Source: an uncultured Prevotellaceae bacterium
GTDB lineage: Bacteria > Bacteroidota > Bacteroidia > Bacteroidales > Bacteroidaceae
DNA: 37,690 nucleotides
Direction: 5' to 3'
NCBI GenBank assembly: GCA_947168045.1
Contig: CAMVKN010000036.1
Span: 1 to 37,690 of the forward strand
A model generated the notes under the pieces. The model was given only the letters and a program-made list of their open reading frames with translations, made no database searches and had not been told where the DNA came from. Both the position numbers and the translations under genes were made by a program. This document shows positions 16,161 to 24,282 of this stretch, piece after piece (position 1 is the first letter of the stretch; each line of letters starts with the position of its first letter).

Positions 16161-16188
16161 CACCCTCAAAAGTAAAACAAGGATAACT

Positions 16189-17445
16189 ATGGCATATTTC
16201 TTTTCATCAGAATCAGTGTCGGAGGGACATCCCGACAAGGTAGCCGACCAGATAAGCGACGCCATCCTGGACCAGTTCCTGGCCTATGACCCAACGGCGC
16301 GCGTGGCCTGCGAGACGTTTGTCACCACGGGACAGGTGGTCATCATGGGCGAAGTGCGCAGCGAGGTGTATATCGACCTGCAGACCATTGCCCGCAACAC
16401 CATCAAGCGCATCGGCTATACCAAGGCCGAGTATCAGTTTGATGGCGACTCCTGCGGCATCCTCACCGCCATCCACGAACAGAGCGCCGACATCAACCAG
16501 GGTGTTGACCGCGCTGAAGAGGACGAGCAAGGTGCTGGCGACCAAGGCATGATGTTCGGCTATGCCACCAACGAGACGGAGAGCCTGATGCCGGTGAGCC
16601 TCGACCTGGCCCACCTGCTGATGCGCACGCTGGCGCAGATTCGCAAGGAGGGCAGGCAGATGACCTACCTGCGCCCCGATGCCAAGAGCCAGGTGACTGT
16701 GCAGTACAGCGACGAGGGACTGCCAGAGCGCATCGACACCATCGTGGTGTCGACCCAGCACGATGAGTTCGCCGACGAACAGACGATGCAGGACACCATC
16801 AGGCACGATGTCATCAACATCCTTATGCCTCGCGTCAAAGAGCAGATACATTCGCCCAAGGTGCTGGCCCTCTTTGGCGATGACATCAAGTACTATGTCA
16901 ACCCCACGGGCAAGTTTGTCATCGGAGGTCCTCATGGCGACACAGGCCTGACCGGACGAAAGATTATCGTTGACACCTATGGTGGCAAGGGAGCTCACGG
17001 CGGCGGCGCCTTCAGCGGCAAGGACTCGTCGAAGGTGGACCGCAGCGCAGCCTATGCCGCCCGCCACATTGCCAAGAACATGGTGGCAGCTGGTGTGAGC
17101 GACGAGATGCTGGTGCAGGTGAGCTATGCCATCGGCGTGGCCAAGCCCATGAACATCTACGTAAACACCTACGGGCGTAAGCATGTGGACATGACCGATG
17201 GCGAGATAGCACAGCGCATAGAGAAGCTCTTCGACCTCAGGCCGAAGGCCATTGAGCGCTCGCTGAAGCTGCGCCAGCCGATGTATCTGGAGACGGCTGC
17301 CTACGGCCACATGGGCCGTCAGCCGGAGGTGGTGACGAAGACGTTCACCAGTCACTACCATGAGACGAAGACCATCAGCGTAGAACTCTTTACATGGGAG
17401 AAGCTGGACCGTGTGGACGACATTCGACGGGAGTTCGGCCTATGA
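16189..17445 (+). CDS. metK: S-adenosylmethionine synthetase MetK
   Basis: The 418-residue enzyme makes S-adenosylmethionine from methionine and ATP. Signatures are [19 protein letters not shown] near the N-terminus (ATP and metal binding), [13 protein letters not shown], the central [21 protein letters not shown] and the glycine-rich [16 protein letters not shown]. Length is normal for the Bacteroidota type. It has its own promoter. The next gene's probable GTG start lies 35 bases inside its 3' end in another frame. Confidence 0.97.
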   Translation: MAYFFSSESVSEGHPDKVADQISDAILDQFLAYDPTARVACETFVTTGQVVIMGEVRSEVYIDLQTIARNTIKRIGYTKAEYQFDGDSCGILTAIHEQSADINQGVDRAEEDEQGAGDQGMMFGYATNETESLMPVSLDLAHLLMRTLAQIRKEGRQMTYLRPDAKSQVTVQYSDEGLPERIDTIVVSTQHDEFADEQTMQDTIRHDVINILMPRVKEQIHSPKVLALFGDDIKYYVNPTGKFVIGGPHGDTGLTGRKIIVDTYGGKGAHGGGAFSGKDSSKVDRSAAYAARHIAKNMVAAGVSDEMLVQVSYAIGVAKPMNIYVNTYGRKHVDMTDGEIAQRIEKLFDLRPKAIERSLKLRQPMYLETAAYGHMGRQPEVVTKTFTSHYHETKTISVELFTWEKLDRVDDIRREFGL

Positions 17446-18187
17446 TGTCGACAGCACTGGTTCAGTGACCTTTCATGTCGGGCAACCGGCAGAGGGGGAG
17501 CTGGGCACGCCGCGACCCTATAGTGTTGGCCGCGACGACGGCTTGTCGGCGCTGCTGCTGGTTTGCTTCGTGTCGCTCATCGTGGTCATGGCTACGACGC
17601 GCCGCATAGCCAGCAGACAGCTGAAGGAGTTCTTCTTCCCCTCGGCTGCCGACGACCATGGCGGCCAACAGCATGCCACGCCGCCGCTGTTGTTTCTGGC
17701 TACCATCAACTGTGTGATGATGGGCGTGTGCTCGTTCATCTATGCCGACAGCCATGTGGCAGGACTCTTCACCGTCAGCAGCTCACTGGCCGTCACCGCC
17801 ATCTTCTTCGGCCTCTTTGTCGTCTACTTCGCGCTGAAGTGGTTGGTCTACAACATAGTGAACGGCATCCTCTTCGGTGGTAAGAAAAGTTTACAATGGC
17901 AGCAGGCCTACCTCTTCCTCGTCGCTATGGAGGGGGTACTGATGTTGCCTTTGGTCCTGATGGTTGTCTTCCTAGGGTTGTCGGTTGAGAAAGCTTTCTA
18001 TTACTTCATTTTTGTTCTTATTTTGAACAAAACGCTGGCATTTTATAAGAGCAGAAGCATCTTTTTTAGACAAAAGATTCTTTTTTTACAAAATATTTTG
18101 TACTTTTGTGCCCTCGAAGTGATGCCTCTTTTCGCCTTTGGCGGCATTTGGCTTCTGCTGACACAGTTTTTGATAGTAAATTATTAG
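17411..18187 (+). CDS. DUF4271 membrane protein
   Basis: The 258-residue integral membrane protein has about six hydrophobic spans, starting at [20 protein letters not shown]. Its position directly before hemD and the motif [12 protein letters not shown] with a later [15 protein letters not shown] fit the Bacteroidota DUF4271 family, whose function is unknown. No ATG is found in frame near the 5' end. The nearest starts are GTG at 17411, inside metK, and GTG at 17466. An out-of-frame ATG at 17442 leads to a stop after eight codons, so a frameshift near the start cannot be excluded. The last third is AT-rich and holds a promoter for hemD. Confidence 0.75.
   Translation: MWTTFDGSSAYDVDSTGSVTFHVGQPAEGELGTPRPYSVGRDDGLSALLLVCFVSLIVVMATTRRIASRQLKEFFFPSAADDHGGQQHATPPLLFLATINCVMMGVCSFIYADSHVAGLFTVSSSLAVTAIFFGLFVVYFALKWLVYNIVNGILFGGKKSLQWQQAYLFLVAMEGVLMLPLVLMVVFLGLSVEKAFYYFIFVLILNKTLAFYKSRSIFFRQKILFLQNILYFCALEVMPLFAFGGIWLLLTQFLIVNY
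18101..18108 (+). promoter_or_regulatory. Internal -7 element for hemD and rnpA
   Basis: TACTTTTG lies inside the DUF4271 gene, 88 bases before the hemD ATG, in a locally T-rich patch. It suggests hemD-rnpA can be transcribed independently. Confidence 0.5.
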
Positions 18188-18196
18188 GACATACTG

Positions 18197-18946
18197 ATGA
18201 TTAAAAAGATTCTGGTCTCACAGCCAAGACCCTCGAGTGAGAAATCGCCCTATTTTGACATTGCTGAACGTTTCGGCCTGGAACTGGTGTTCAGGCCCTT
18301 CATCAAGGTTGAAGGCCTCACGGCTCGCGAGTTTCGCGCCCAGAAGGTAAACATCCTTGACTTTACGGCCGTGGTGTTCACCTCGCGCCATGCCATCGAC
18401 CACTTCTTCACGCTGGCCAAGGAGCTGCGTGTCACCATCCCTGAGGACATGAAGTACTTCTGCGTTACGGAGACCATCGCGCTCTATATTCAAAAGTATG
18501 TGCAGTATCGCAAGCGCAAGGTGTTCTTCGGTGCCACTGGGCGTGTGGACGACTTGCTGCCCACCATGGTGAAGCACAAGACGGAGCGCTACCTGGTGCC
18601 CATGAGCGACGTGCACAACGACTCGCTGACACTGCTGCTCGACTCTAAGAAGCTGCAGCACAGGGAGTGCGTGATGTATAAGACGGTGAGCAACGACTTC
18701 ACCGACGAGGAGGTAAAGAACTTCGACTACGACATGCTGGTGTTCTTCAGCCCCTCTGGCATCGAGTCGCTGATGAAGAACTTCCCTGACTTCAACCAGG
18801 ACAAGATAGCCATTGCCACCTTCGGGCCTGCCACGGCGAAGGCCGCACAGGATGCAGGGTTGCGCCTTGACCTCGAGGCTCCTACCGAGAAGTATCCGTC
18901 AATGACGGGTGCCCTGCAGCACTACCTGTTGATGCAGGAGGATTAA
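18197..18946 (+). CDS. hemD: Uroporphyrinogen-III synthase HemD
   Basis: The 249-residue protein starts MIKKILVSQPRP and shows the two-domain pattern of HemD: VVFTSRHAIDHFF in the first domain, then YFCVTETIALYIQKYV, and in the second domain VFFSPSGIESLM and IATFGPATAKAAQDAGL. It closes hydroxymethylbilane to uroporphyrinogen III in haem synthesis. HemD proteins are poorly conserved, so the call rests on these segments and on synteny (DUF4271 before, rnpA after), which is standard for Bacteroidota. Confidence 0.9.
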   Translation: MIKKILVSQPRPSSEKSPYFDIAERFGLELVFRPFIKVEGLTAREFRAQKVNILDFTAVVFTSRHAIDHFFTLAKELRVTIPEDMKYFCVTETIALYIQKYVQYRKRKVFFGATGRVDDLLPTMVKHKTERYLVPMSDVHNDSLTLLLDSKKLQHRECVMYKTVSNDFTDEEVKNFDYDMLVFFSPSGIESLMKNFPDFNQDKIAIATFGPATAKAAQDAGLRLDLEAPTEKYPSMTGALQHYLLMQED

Positions 18947-18997
18947 GCCCAGGCAGTCGTCCCAACAGCCACCGACGTTTACGTACATATACGGACA

Positions 18998-19396
18998 TTG
19001 AAGGAACAAGGCTTTTCAAAACAAGAGCGCATCGTCAGCCAGAAGCTGATTGACGAGCTGTTTACAAGCGGTCAGAGTCATTCACTGACCGCTTTCCCGT
19101 TGCGTGCTGTCTACTTGGTTCGTGATGGTCAGTGCCAGCCCTCGGCAGCTCCGCAGACCGTGCAGCTGTTGCTCACTGTGCCGAAGCGGCGCTTCAAGCA
19201 CGCCGTCGACCGTAACCGTGTGAAGAGACAGCTGCGTGAGGCCTACCGCAAAAACAAACAGCTGCTGACGGGTAGCGTTCCCGACGGGCAGCTGTTGGCA
19301 CTGGCCTTTGTGTGGCAGACGGACAGGCACCTGCCTTCAGCCGAGGTGGAGAAGCGTGTCACCAACCTGATGAAACGCATCGCTGCCACACTGTGA
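18998..19396 (+). CDS. rnpA: Ribonuclease P protein component RnpA
   Basis: The 132-residue basic protein has the RNase P signature RNRVKRQLREAYR and a preceding LTVPKRRFKHAV. It helps the RNase P RNA cut 5' leaders from pre-tRNAs. The start is TTG at 18998 (MKEQGFSKQERI); this places the conserved F-x-K-x-x-R-I segment at the N-terminus and no ATG is available. It follows hemD by 51 bases. yidD, which usually follows rnpA on the same strand, is on the opposite strand here. Confidence 0.95.
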   Translation: MKEQGFSKQERIVSQKLIDELFTSGQSHSLTAFPLRAVYLVRDGQCQPSAAPQTVQLLLTVPKRRFKHAVDRNRVKRQLREAYRKNKQLLTGSVPDGQLLALAFVWQTDRHLPSAEVEKRVTNLMKRIAATL

Positions 19397-19429
19397 CGGC
19401 CAAGCGATAAGGGGTCATCGTCCTGGCCT

Positions 19430-19681
19430 TTACGGCACGGGGTCGTAGCCGGACCCACCCCAGGGATGACAGCGCAGGATGCGGCGCACACCCAGATAAA
19501 GACCTTTAAAGGGGCCATACTTCTGTATGGCCTCTTTTGTGTATTGCGAACAAGTGGGCGTGAAGCGGCAGGCGGGCGGCGTGAAGGGGCTGATGCACCG
19601 CTGATAGAACAGGATAGGCAGTAGCAACAGCCACTTCAGTGGCCAGCACACGACATGCCAAATGCGCTTCACGACTTGCAT
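19430..19681 (-). CDS. yidD: Membrane protein insertion efficiency factor YidD
   Basis: The 83-residue protein has a hydrophobic N-terminal stretch ([15 protein letters not shown]), the YidD core [15 protein letters not shown] and [12 protein letters not shown] at the end. It is thought to assist YidC-dependent membrane insertion. Its ATG shares one base with the tyrS stop (TGATG), so it is coupled to tyrS. It is convergent with rnpA, 33 bases away. Confidence 0.95.
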   Translation of the reverse strand: MQVVKRIWHVVCWPLKWLLLLPILFYQRCISPFTPPACRFTPTCSQYTKEAIQKYGPFKGLYLGVRRILRCHPWGGSGYDPVP

Positions 19682-20976
19682 CAGGCTACGGTCACGAGAT
19701 AGTAGTTCTTCTTGCCACGCTGCACCAGCAGGTATTTGCCGTCGATGAGGTCGTCGGCAGTGATGGCGCGGTCGTCGGCCAGCTTCTCCTTGTTCAGGCT
19801 CAGGGCACCGCTCTTGAGGAACTCTCTGATTTCACGCTTGCTCTGGAACACGTTGGCCGTGGTGGTCAGCAGCTCAGAGGCCACCTGGCCCAGCTGGTCC
19901 TTCCCGATGGTAAACTGCGGAACACCCTCGAACACGTCGAGGAACGTCTGTTCGTCCAGCTTCTGCAGGGCCTCCTTCGTGCTCTTGCCAAAGAGGATGT
20001 TGCTGGCCTCAATGGCCATGTCGAGCGCCTCCTGCGAGTGTACCATCACCGTCACCTCCTCAGCCAGGCGCTTCTGCAGCACGCGGCGGCCGGGGTCCTG
20101 GCGGTGCTCCTCGACGAGGGCATCGATGACATCCTTCTCCAGTGACGTGAATATCTTGATGTAGCGCTCAGCGTCGTCGTCGCTGACGTTCAGCCAGAAC
20201 TGGTAGAACTTATAAGGTGTGGTACGCTTCGGGTCGAGCCAGATGTTACCACTCTCCGTCTTGCCGAACTTCTTGCCATCGCTCTTCGTTATCAGCGGGC
20301 AGGTCAGTGCGAAGGTCTCCACCTCATTGCCCAGCGTGCGACGGATGAGCTCGGTGCCCGTGGTCATGTTGCCCCACTGGTCGTTGCCGCCCAGCTGCAG
20401 CTTGACGCCATAGTGCTGGTAGAGGTACAGGAAGTCATAGCCCTGCAACAGCTGGTAAGTAAACTCAGTGAAGCTGAGGCCGTCGCGTGCCGTGCCGTTC
20501 AGTCGCTGCTGCACGCTCTCCTTCGCCATCATGTAGTTCACGGTGATGTGCTTGCCCACCTCACGTGCGAAGTCAAGGAACGTGAAGTCCTTCATCCAGT
20601 CGTAGTTGTTCACCATCAGGGCAGCATTCTCACCCTCGCCCTCAAAGTCGAGGAACTTCGCCACCTGGGCCTTGATGCACTCCTGGTTGTGGCGTAGTGT
20701 CTCGTCGTTCAGCAGGTTGCGTTCCTGGCTCTTGCCGCTGGGGTCGCCAATCATGCCTGTGGCGCCTCCCACGAGGATGATGGGCCTGTGGCCACAGCGC
20801 TGCAGGTGACGCAGCATCATGATGCCGCAGAGATGTCCTATGTGCAGCGAGTCAGCAGTGGGGTCTGTGCCTAAGTAGGCCGTCACCATTTCTTTCTGCA
20901 ACAGTTCTTCAGTACCAGGCATCATCTGTGCCAGCATGCCGCGCCAGCGGAGCTCTTCTACAAAGTTCTTTCTCAT
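19681..20976 (-). CDS. tyrS: Tyrosyl-tRNA synthetase TyrS
   Basis: The 431-residue class I synthetase charges tRNA-Tyr. It has the HIGH motif variant [20 protein letters not shown], a GNDQWGNMT segment, KFGKTESGN as the KMSKS equivalent, and a C-terminal S4-like RNA-binding domain ([20 protein letters not shown]...KKNYYLV). The start is set at ATG 20976 ([13 protein letters not shown]), the family's usual beginning; an in-frame ATG at 21048 lies upstream of the promoter. yidD follows without a gap. Confidence 0.96.
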   Translation of the reverse strand: MRKNFVEELRWRGMLAQMMPGTEELLQKEMVTAYLGTDPTADSLHIGHLCGIMMLRHLQRCGHRPIILVGGATGMIGDPSGKSQERNLLNDETLRHNQECIKAQVAKFLDFEGEGENAALMVNNYDWMKDFTFLDFAREVGKHITVNYMMAKESVQQRLNGTARDGLSFTEFTYQLLQGYDFLYLYQHYGVKLQLGGNDQWGNMTTGTELIRRTLGNEVETFALTCPLITKSDGKKFGKTESGNIWLDPKRTTPYKFYQFWLNVSDDDAERYIKIFTSLEKDVIDALVEEHRQDPGRRVLQKRLAEEVTVMVHSQEALDMAIEASNILFGKSTKEALQKLDEQTFLDVFEGVPQFTIGKDQLGQVASELLTTTANVFQSKREIREFLKSGALSLNKEKLADDRAITADDLIDGKYLLVQRGKKNYYLVTVA

Positions 20977-21017
20977 CGTATTATTTATAATATATGTAAC
21001 TTGCGTTTTTGGGAGTG

Positions 21018-21025
21018 CAAAGTTA
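21018..21025 (-). promoter_or_regulatory. -7 element for tyrS-yidD
   Basis: TAACTTTG on the minus strand, 41 bases upstream of the tyrS ATG, fits TAnnTTTG. Confidence 0.65.
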
Positions 21026-21088
21026 CGGCTTTTCCACCTAAGAAGCAAAAAAAAAGCGAAAAAATTTTGCGGATTAAAAGTTATTGCT

Positions 21089-21096
21089 TACTTTTG
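21089..21096 (+). promoter_or_regulatory. trp operon promoter (-33 and -7)
   Basis: TACTTTTG at the -7 position has TTTTG at 21065-21069, 19 bases upstream. It starts the leader that contains trpL and the attenuator. Confidence 0.75.
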
Positions 21097-21123
21097 TAGC
21101 CGAATTAAAACAGCTAAACAGAC

Positions 21124-21171
21124 ATGACACGTACAGCAAACTATTGGTGGTGGCGTTGCTCAGGAATCTAA
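21124..21171 (+). CDS. trpL: trp leader peptide with three consecutive Trp codons
   Basis: A 15-codon frame ATG ACA CGT ACA GCA AAC TAT TGG TGG TGG CGT TGC TCA GGA ATC TAA reads MTRTANYWWWRCSGI. Three adjacent Trp codons in a short frame, 28 bases after the promoter and before an intrinsic terminator, are the signature of ribosome-mediated attenuation. When charged tRNA-Trp is scarce the ribosome should stall at TGG TGG TGG. Bases 21159-21167 and 21173-21181 pair with one mismatch across the end of the frame, as expected for the segment 1:2 hairpin. The location upstream of trpB fits the Bacteroid-trp RNA class described for this phylum. Confidence 0.85.
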   Translation: MTRTANYWWWRCSGI

Positions 21172-21224
21172 CATTCGTGAGAAGATAGCGGCGTATCGGT
21201 AGTCTTGCATCTGAAACCCATACT

Positions 21225-21266
21225 GAGAGGCCTGTCGTTCTTACGACGGGCCTCCTCTCTTTTTTT
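21225..21266 (+). terminator. trp attenuator terminator
   Basis: A GC-rich stem (GAGAGGCC-TGTCGT against ACGAC-GGGCC-TCCTCTC with small mismatches, TTCT loop) is followed by a run of seven T. It lies between the leader peptide and trpB and would stop transcription when Trp is plentiful. The competing antiterminator was not resolved by eye. Confidence 0.8.
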
Positions 21267-21344
21267 ACTGTTTCCCTTTGCTGCAACGGTGTTGCTGCAT
21301 AGAAGGACAAGAAGACGGACAACCACAACAAAAACAACAATTAT

Positions 21345-22583
21345 ATGAACTATCAAGTTGACGAAAAAGGATTTTACGGAGAATTCGGCGGCGCCTATGT
21401 TCCTGAGATTCTCTATGCCACGGTGCGTAACCTGCAGGAGCAGTATCTCGGCATCGTGGAGAGCCAGGAGTTTAAGGACGAATACCACGCCCTGCTGAAG
21501 GACTATGTGGGGCGCCCGTCGCCGCTTTATTTCGCCCGTCGCATGAGCGAGCGCTACGGCTGTCAGCTCTACCTCAAGCGTGAGGACCTGAACCACACGG
21601 GGGCGCACAAAATCAACAACACCATCGGGCAGATTCTCTTGGCTAAGAAGATGGGCAAAACGCGCATCATCGCCGAGACGGGCGCTGGCCAGCATGGTGT
21701 GGCCACCGCCACCGTCTGTGCGCTGATGGGCATGCGCTGCGAGGTGTTCATGGGTGCCACCGACGTGGAGCGCCAGCACACCAACGTGGAACGCATGAAG
21801 ATGCTCGGTGCCGAGGTGCACCCGGTGCGCACGGGCAACATGACACTGAGCGACGCCTGCAGCGAGGCCATCCGTGACTGGTGCTGTCATCCGGCCGACA
21901 CCTTCTATATCGTCGGCTCCACCATGGGCCCGCACCCTTATCCCGACCTCGTGGCAAGGATGCAGAGTGTCATCTCGGAGGAGCTCAAGTGGCAGCTGCA
22001 GGAGAAGGTGGGCCGCGACTACCCCGACTACCTCGTGGCCTGCATCGGCGGTGGCAGCAATGCTGCCGGCACCATCTATCACTACATGGACGACGAGCGG
22101 GTCAAGATTGTGCTGGCCGAGGCGGGTGGCCATGGCTGGGACACCGACCACACCGCCGCCACCATCCATCGTGGCACGATGGGCATCCTGCATGGAGCTA
22201 AGATGCTGGTCATGCAGGATGATGACGGGCAGATTCAGGAGGCGTTCACCATCTCGGCCGGACTTGACTATCCCGGCGTAGGGCCCATGCACTGCAACAT
22301 GGCCCGGCAGGGACGCACCACCGTGCTGAGCATCAACGACGACGAGGCCATCCGTGGCGGCTATGAGCTGACCCGCATGGAGGGCATCATCCCCGCCATC
22401 GAGAGTGCCCACGCCATTGCCGCCCTCAGCAAGCTGACGTTCAAGCCGGACGACGTGGTGGTGCTGACCGTCTCAGGGCGTGGCGACAAGGATATTGAGA
22501 CGTATCTGGCCCACCCCCAGCCCCTCCCCAAGGGAGGGGAAGCCCACCCCCAACCCCTCCCCAAGGGAGGGGAGCTTATATAG
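21345..22583 (+). CDS. trpB: Tryptophan synthase beta subunit TrpB
   Basis: The 412-residue enzyme joins indole and serine using PLP. Motifs: LKREDLNHTGAHKINN with the PLP lysine in HTGAHK, GAGQHGVATAT, the phosphate loop IGGGSNAAGTIY and the C-terminal VSGRGDKDIETYL. After this normal end, about 23 extra residues (389-411, HPQPLPKGGE twice) are encoded by two copies of a 33-base repeat. trpB leads the operon in this phylum. The start ATG at 21345 lies about 80 bases after the attenuator. Confidence 0.97.
   Translation: MNYQVDEKGFYGEFGGAYVPEILYATVRNLQEQYLGIVESQEFKDEYHALLKDYVGRPSPLYFARRMSERYGCQLYLKREDLNHTGAHKINNTIGQILLAKKMGKTRIIAETGAGQHGVATATVCALMGMRCEVFMGATDVERQHTNVERMKMLGAEVHPVRTGNMTLSDACSEAIRDWCCHPADTFYIVGSTMGPHPYPDLVARMQSVISEELKWQLQEKVGRDYPDYLVACIGGGSNAAGTIYHYMDDERVKIVLAEAGGHGWDTDHTAATIHRGTMGILHGAKMLVMQDDDGQIQEAFTISAGLDYPGVGPMHCNMARQGRTTVLSINDDEAIRGGYELTRMEGIIPAIESAHAIAALSKLTFKPDDVVVLTVSGRGDKDIETYLAHPQPLPKGGEAHPQPLPKGGELI
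22510..22575 (+). repeat. Two tandem 33-base units at the trpB 3' end
   Basis: Units at 22510-22542 and 22543-22575 are nearly identical. Each has CCCACCCCC followed by a palindromic CCCCTCCCCAAGGGAGGGG. In frame they add AHPQPLPKGGE twice to TrpB. Confidence 0.85.
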
Positions 22584-22616
22584 TTATTAAGAACGGCATT
22601 TATCAACAGCAACAAT

Positions 22617-24215
22617 ATGGAAACAAACAGCAACAAGACTAACTATACCCCTCCCTTGGGGAGGGGCAAGGGGTGGGCTTTCACCACCGTGTCGCAGACC
22701 ATCCTGGCTGACCTCTATACACCAGTAGGCGTTTACATGCGTCTGCGCGACCTCTATCCGCAGAGTGCGCTGATGGAGTGTGCTGACTATCACGAAGCAG
22801 CCAGCTCGCGGTCGTTCATCGGCATCAACCCCGTTGCCAGCGTGGCCATCGCCCATGGCATCGCCACCATCACCTATCCCGACGGCAGCACCCTGCAGCG
22901 CCCGCTGTCAGCTGACTTCGGCACGGCCGAGGCCATCCACGCCCTCATCGACCGCATCCATGTCAGCGGCGACGATGCCGACGTCTGTGGTCTCTTCGGC
23001 TACACCAGCTTCAACGCCGTGCGCTACTTTGAGCACATTGACGTGAAGGACGAGACGCAGGCCAAGAACGATGCCCCCGACGTCCTCTACATATTATATA
23101 AGGTAATAGTCGTGTTCGACCATCACAACAACATGCTAAAGGTTGTGACCCTCAAGGAACACCCAGCCCTCCCAGTAGCCTCAGACCTCCCAGCTCTCCC
23201 AGAACTCTCAGAAGTCCCAGTGGCCCCAGTAGCCCCAGAACTCCCAGAATCCCCAGACCTCACCCTCATTCTCAAGGCCATGAGCCGTGGCAGCATCCGC
23301 GAATACGGCTTCCGTGCCGTGGGCGATGTCAGTTCGACGCTCACCGACGAGGAGCACAAGGCAAACATCCGCCGGGGCATAGCCCACTGCCAGCGTGGCG
23401 ACGTGTTCCAGATTGTGCTGTCGCGGCGCTTCATCCAGCGCTACGAGGGCGATGACTTCAAGCTCTATCGCGCGTTGCGCAGCATCAACCCCTCGCCTTA
23501 TCTCTTCTACTTCGACTTCGGCGGCTTCCGCATCTTCGGCAGCAGTCCCGAGACGCACTGCCGCATCGAAGCCACCACGCCCGACGCGTCAGCGTCGGGA
23601 AAGCGCTGCTTCCGTGCCTACATCGACCCCATTGCCGGGACGACGCGGCGCACGGGCGATGCCGAGACTGACCGCCGTGGAGCGGAGTTCCTGCGCAACG
23701 ACCCGAAGGAGAATGCCGAGCACGTGATGCTGGTGGACCTGGCCCGCAACGACCTGAGTCGCAACTGCCACAACGTCCGTGTAGAGTACTTCAAGGACAT
23801 CCAGTACTACAGCCACGTCATCCACCTCGTTAGCCGTGTCTCGGGCATCCTGGACGCAGCTGGAGCCCCCGGCCCTGACGGCAAGCCCGTCGGTGCCGAC
23901 CCCATCAAGGCCTTTATCGACACTTTCCCCGCAGGCACGCTCAGCGGTGCTCCTAAGGTACGTGCCATGCAGCTCATCTCAGCTTACGAGCCACACAACC
24001 GCGGCGCCTATGGCGGATGCATCGGCATCATCGGTCTCGACGGCACGCTCAACCAGGCCATCACCATCCGCACCTTTGTCAGCCGCAATGGTGAGCTGTG
24101 GTTCCAGGCCGGAGGCGGCATCGTGGCCAAGAGCAACGAAGACTATGAGCTGCAAGAAGTGAACAACAAGCTGGGAGCCCTTCGAAAGGCCATCGCACAG
24201 GCAGAGGCCCTATAA
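22617..24215 (+). CDS. trpE: Anthranilate synthase component I TrpE with repeat insertions
   Basis: The 532-residue enzyme aminates chorismate to anthranilate with TrpG. The chorismate-binding half is intact (HCQRGDVFQIVLSRRF, FGSSPETH, IDPIAGTTRRTGD, HVMLVDLARNDLSR, FPAGTLSGAPKVRAM, GGGIVAKSNEDYE). It is longer than the roughly 465 residues I recall for relatives. Three insertions account for this: residues about 11-21 from an inverted copy of the 33-base element, 183-214 from eleven CCCAG nonamers, and about 320-330 from a short palindrome. The N-terminal feedback-site motif reads LMECADYH, where relatives have LLES; Cys 55 replaces the serine that contacts tryptophan in Salmonella-type enzymes. 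Confidence 0.95.
   Translation: METNSNKTNYTPPLGRGKGWAFTTVSQTILADLYTPVGVYMRLRDLYPQSALMECADYHEAASSRSFIGINPVASVAIAHGIATITYPDGSTLQRPLSADFGTAEAIHALIDRIHVSGDDADVCGLFGYTSFNAVRYFEHIDVKDETQAKNDAPDVLYILYKVIVVFDHHNNMLKVVTLKEHPALPVASDLPALPELSEVPVAPVAPELPESPDLTLILKAMSRGSIREYGFRAVGDVSSTLTDEEHKANIRRGIAHCQRGDVFQIVLSRRFIQRYEGDDFKLYRALRSINPSPYLFYFDFGGFRIFGSSPETHCRIEATTPDASASGKRCFRAYIDPIAGTTRRTGDAETDRRGAEFLRNDPKENAEHVMLVDLARNDLSRNCHNVRVEYFKDIQYYSHVIHLVSRVSGILDAAGAPGPDGKPVGADPIKAFIDTFPAGTLSGAPKVRAMQLISAYEPHNRGAYGGCIGIIGLDGTLNQAITIRTFVSRNGELWFQAGGGIVAKSNEDYELQEVNNKLGALRKAIAQAEAL
22648..22680 (-). repeat. Inverted copy of the 33-base element in trpE
   Basis: This stretch is the reverse complement, with few changes, of the units at 22510-22575. 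It encodes PPLGRGKGWA near the TrpE N-terminus. With the trpB copies it can form a long stem around the trpB/trpE junction. Confidence 0.8.
23162..23260 (+). repeat. Eleven CCCAG-nnnY nonamers inside trpE
   Basis: Eleven units follow one another with an exact 9-base period. CCCAG is constant (CTCAG in two units), then come four bases: CCCT, TAGC, ACCT, CTCT, AACT, AAGT, TGGC, TAGC, AACT, AATC, ACCT. In the trpE frame each unit gives Pro (or Ser), a G-starting codon and a third codon, for example P-A-L, P-V-A, S-D-L, P-E-L. Confidence 0.9.
23580..23599. repeat. Short palindrome inserted in trpE
   Basis: CCCGACGC (23580-23587) and GCGTCGGG (23592-23599) are perfect inverted arms with a GTCA loop. 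They encode part of the extra TPDASASGK residues before IDPIAGT. Confidence 0.7.
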
Positions 24216-24231
24216 CCACCCCCATACAGTG

Positions 24232-24255
24232 TCCGACGGTTCCCCCGTCGGAACC
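24232..24255. repeat. Hairpin between trpE and trpG
   Basis: TCCGACGG (24232-24239) pairs with CCGTCGGA (24245-24252). A second, mutually exclusive pairing joins GGTTCC (24238-24243) and GGAACC (24250-24255). There is no T tail, so it is not a standard terminator; it may be a REP-like element or tune trpG expression. Confidence 0.6.
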
Positions 24256-24282
24256 ATCCATCACTCATTAGCCCCATAACCC

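Noticed and set aside
16161..16188. SAM riboswitch ahead of metK
   Set aside because: Only about 25 bases separate the promoter from the ATG, too short for any SAM riboswitch class.
16213..17361. Minus-strand frame opposite metK
   Set aside because: metK is unmistakable; the opposite frame is rich in His/Leu/Val from complementary codons.
21168..22412. Minus-strand frame opposite trpB
   Set aside because: trpB carries complete PLP-enzyme motifs; the opposite frame is rich in His/Val/Leu/Ala from complementary codons and shows no recognisable domain.
23162..23260. CRISPR array
   Set aside because: The period is nine bases with a five-base constant core; there is no 25-35 base repeat, no unique spacer of matching length and no cas gene.
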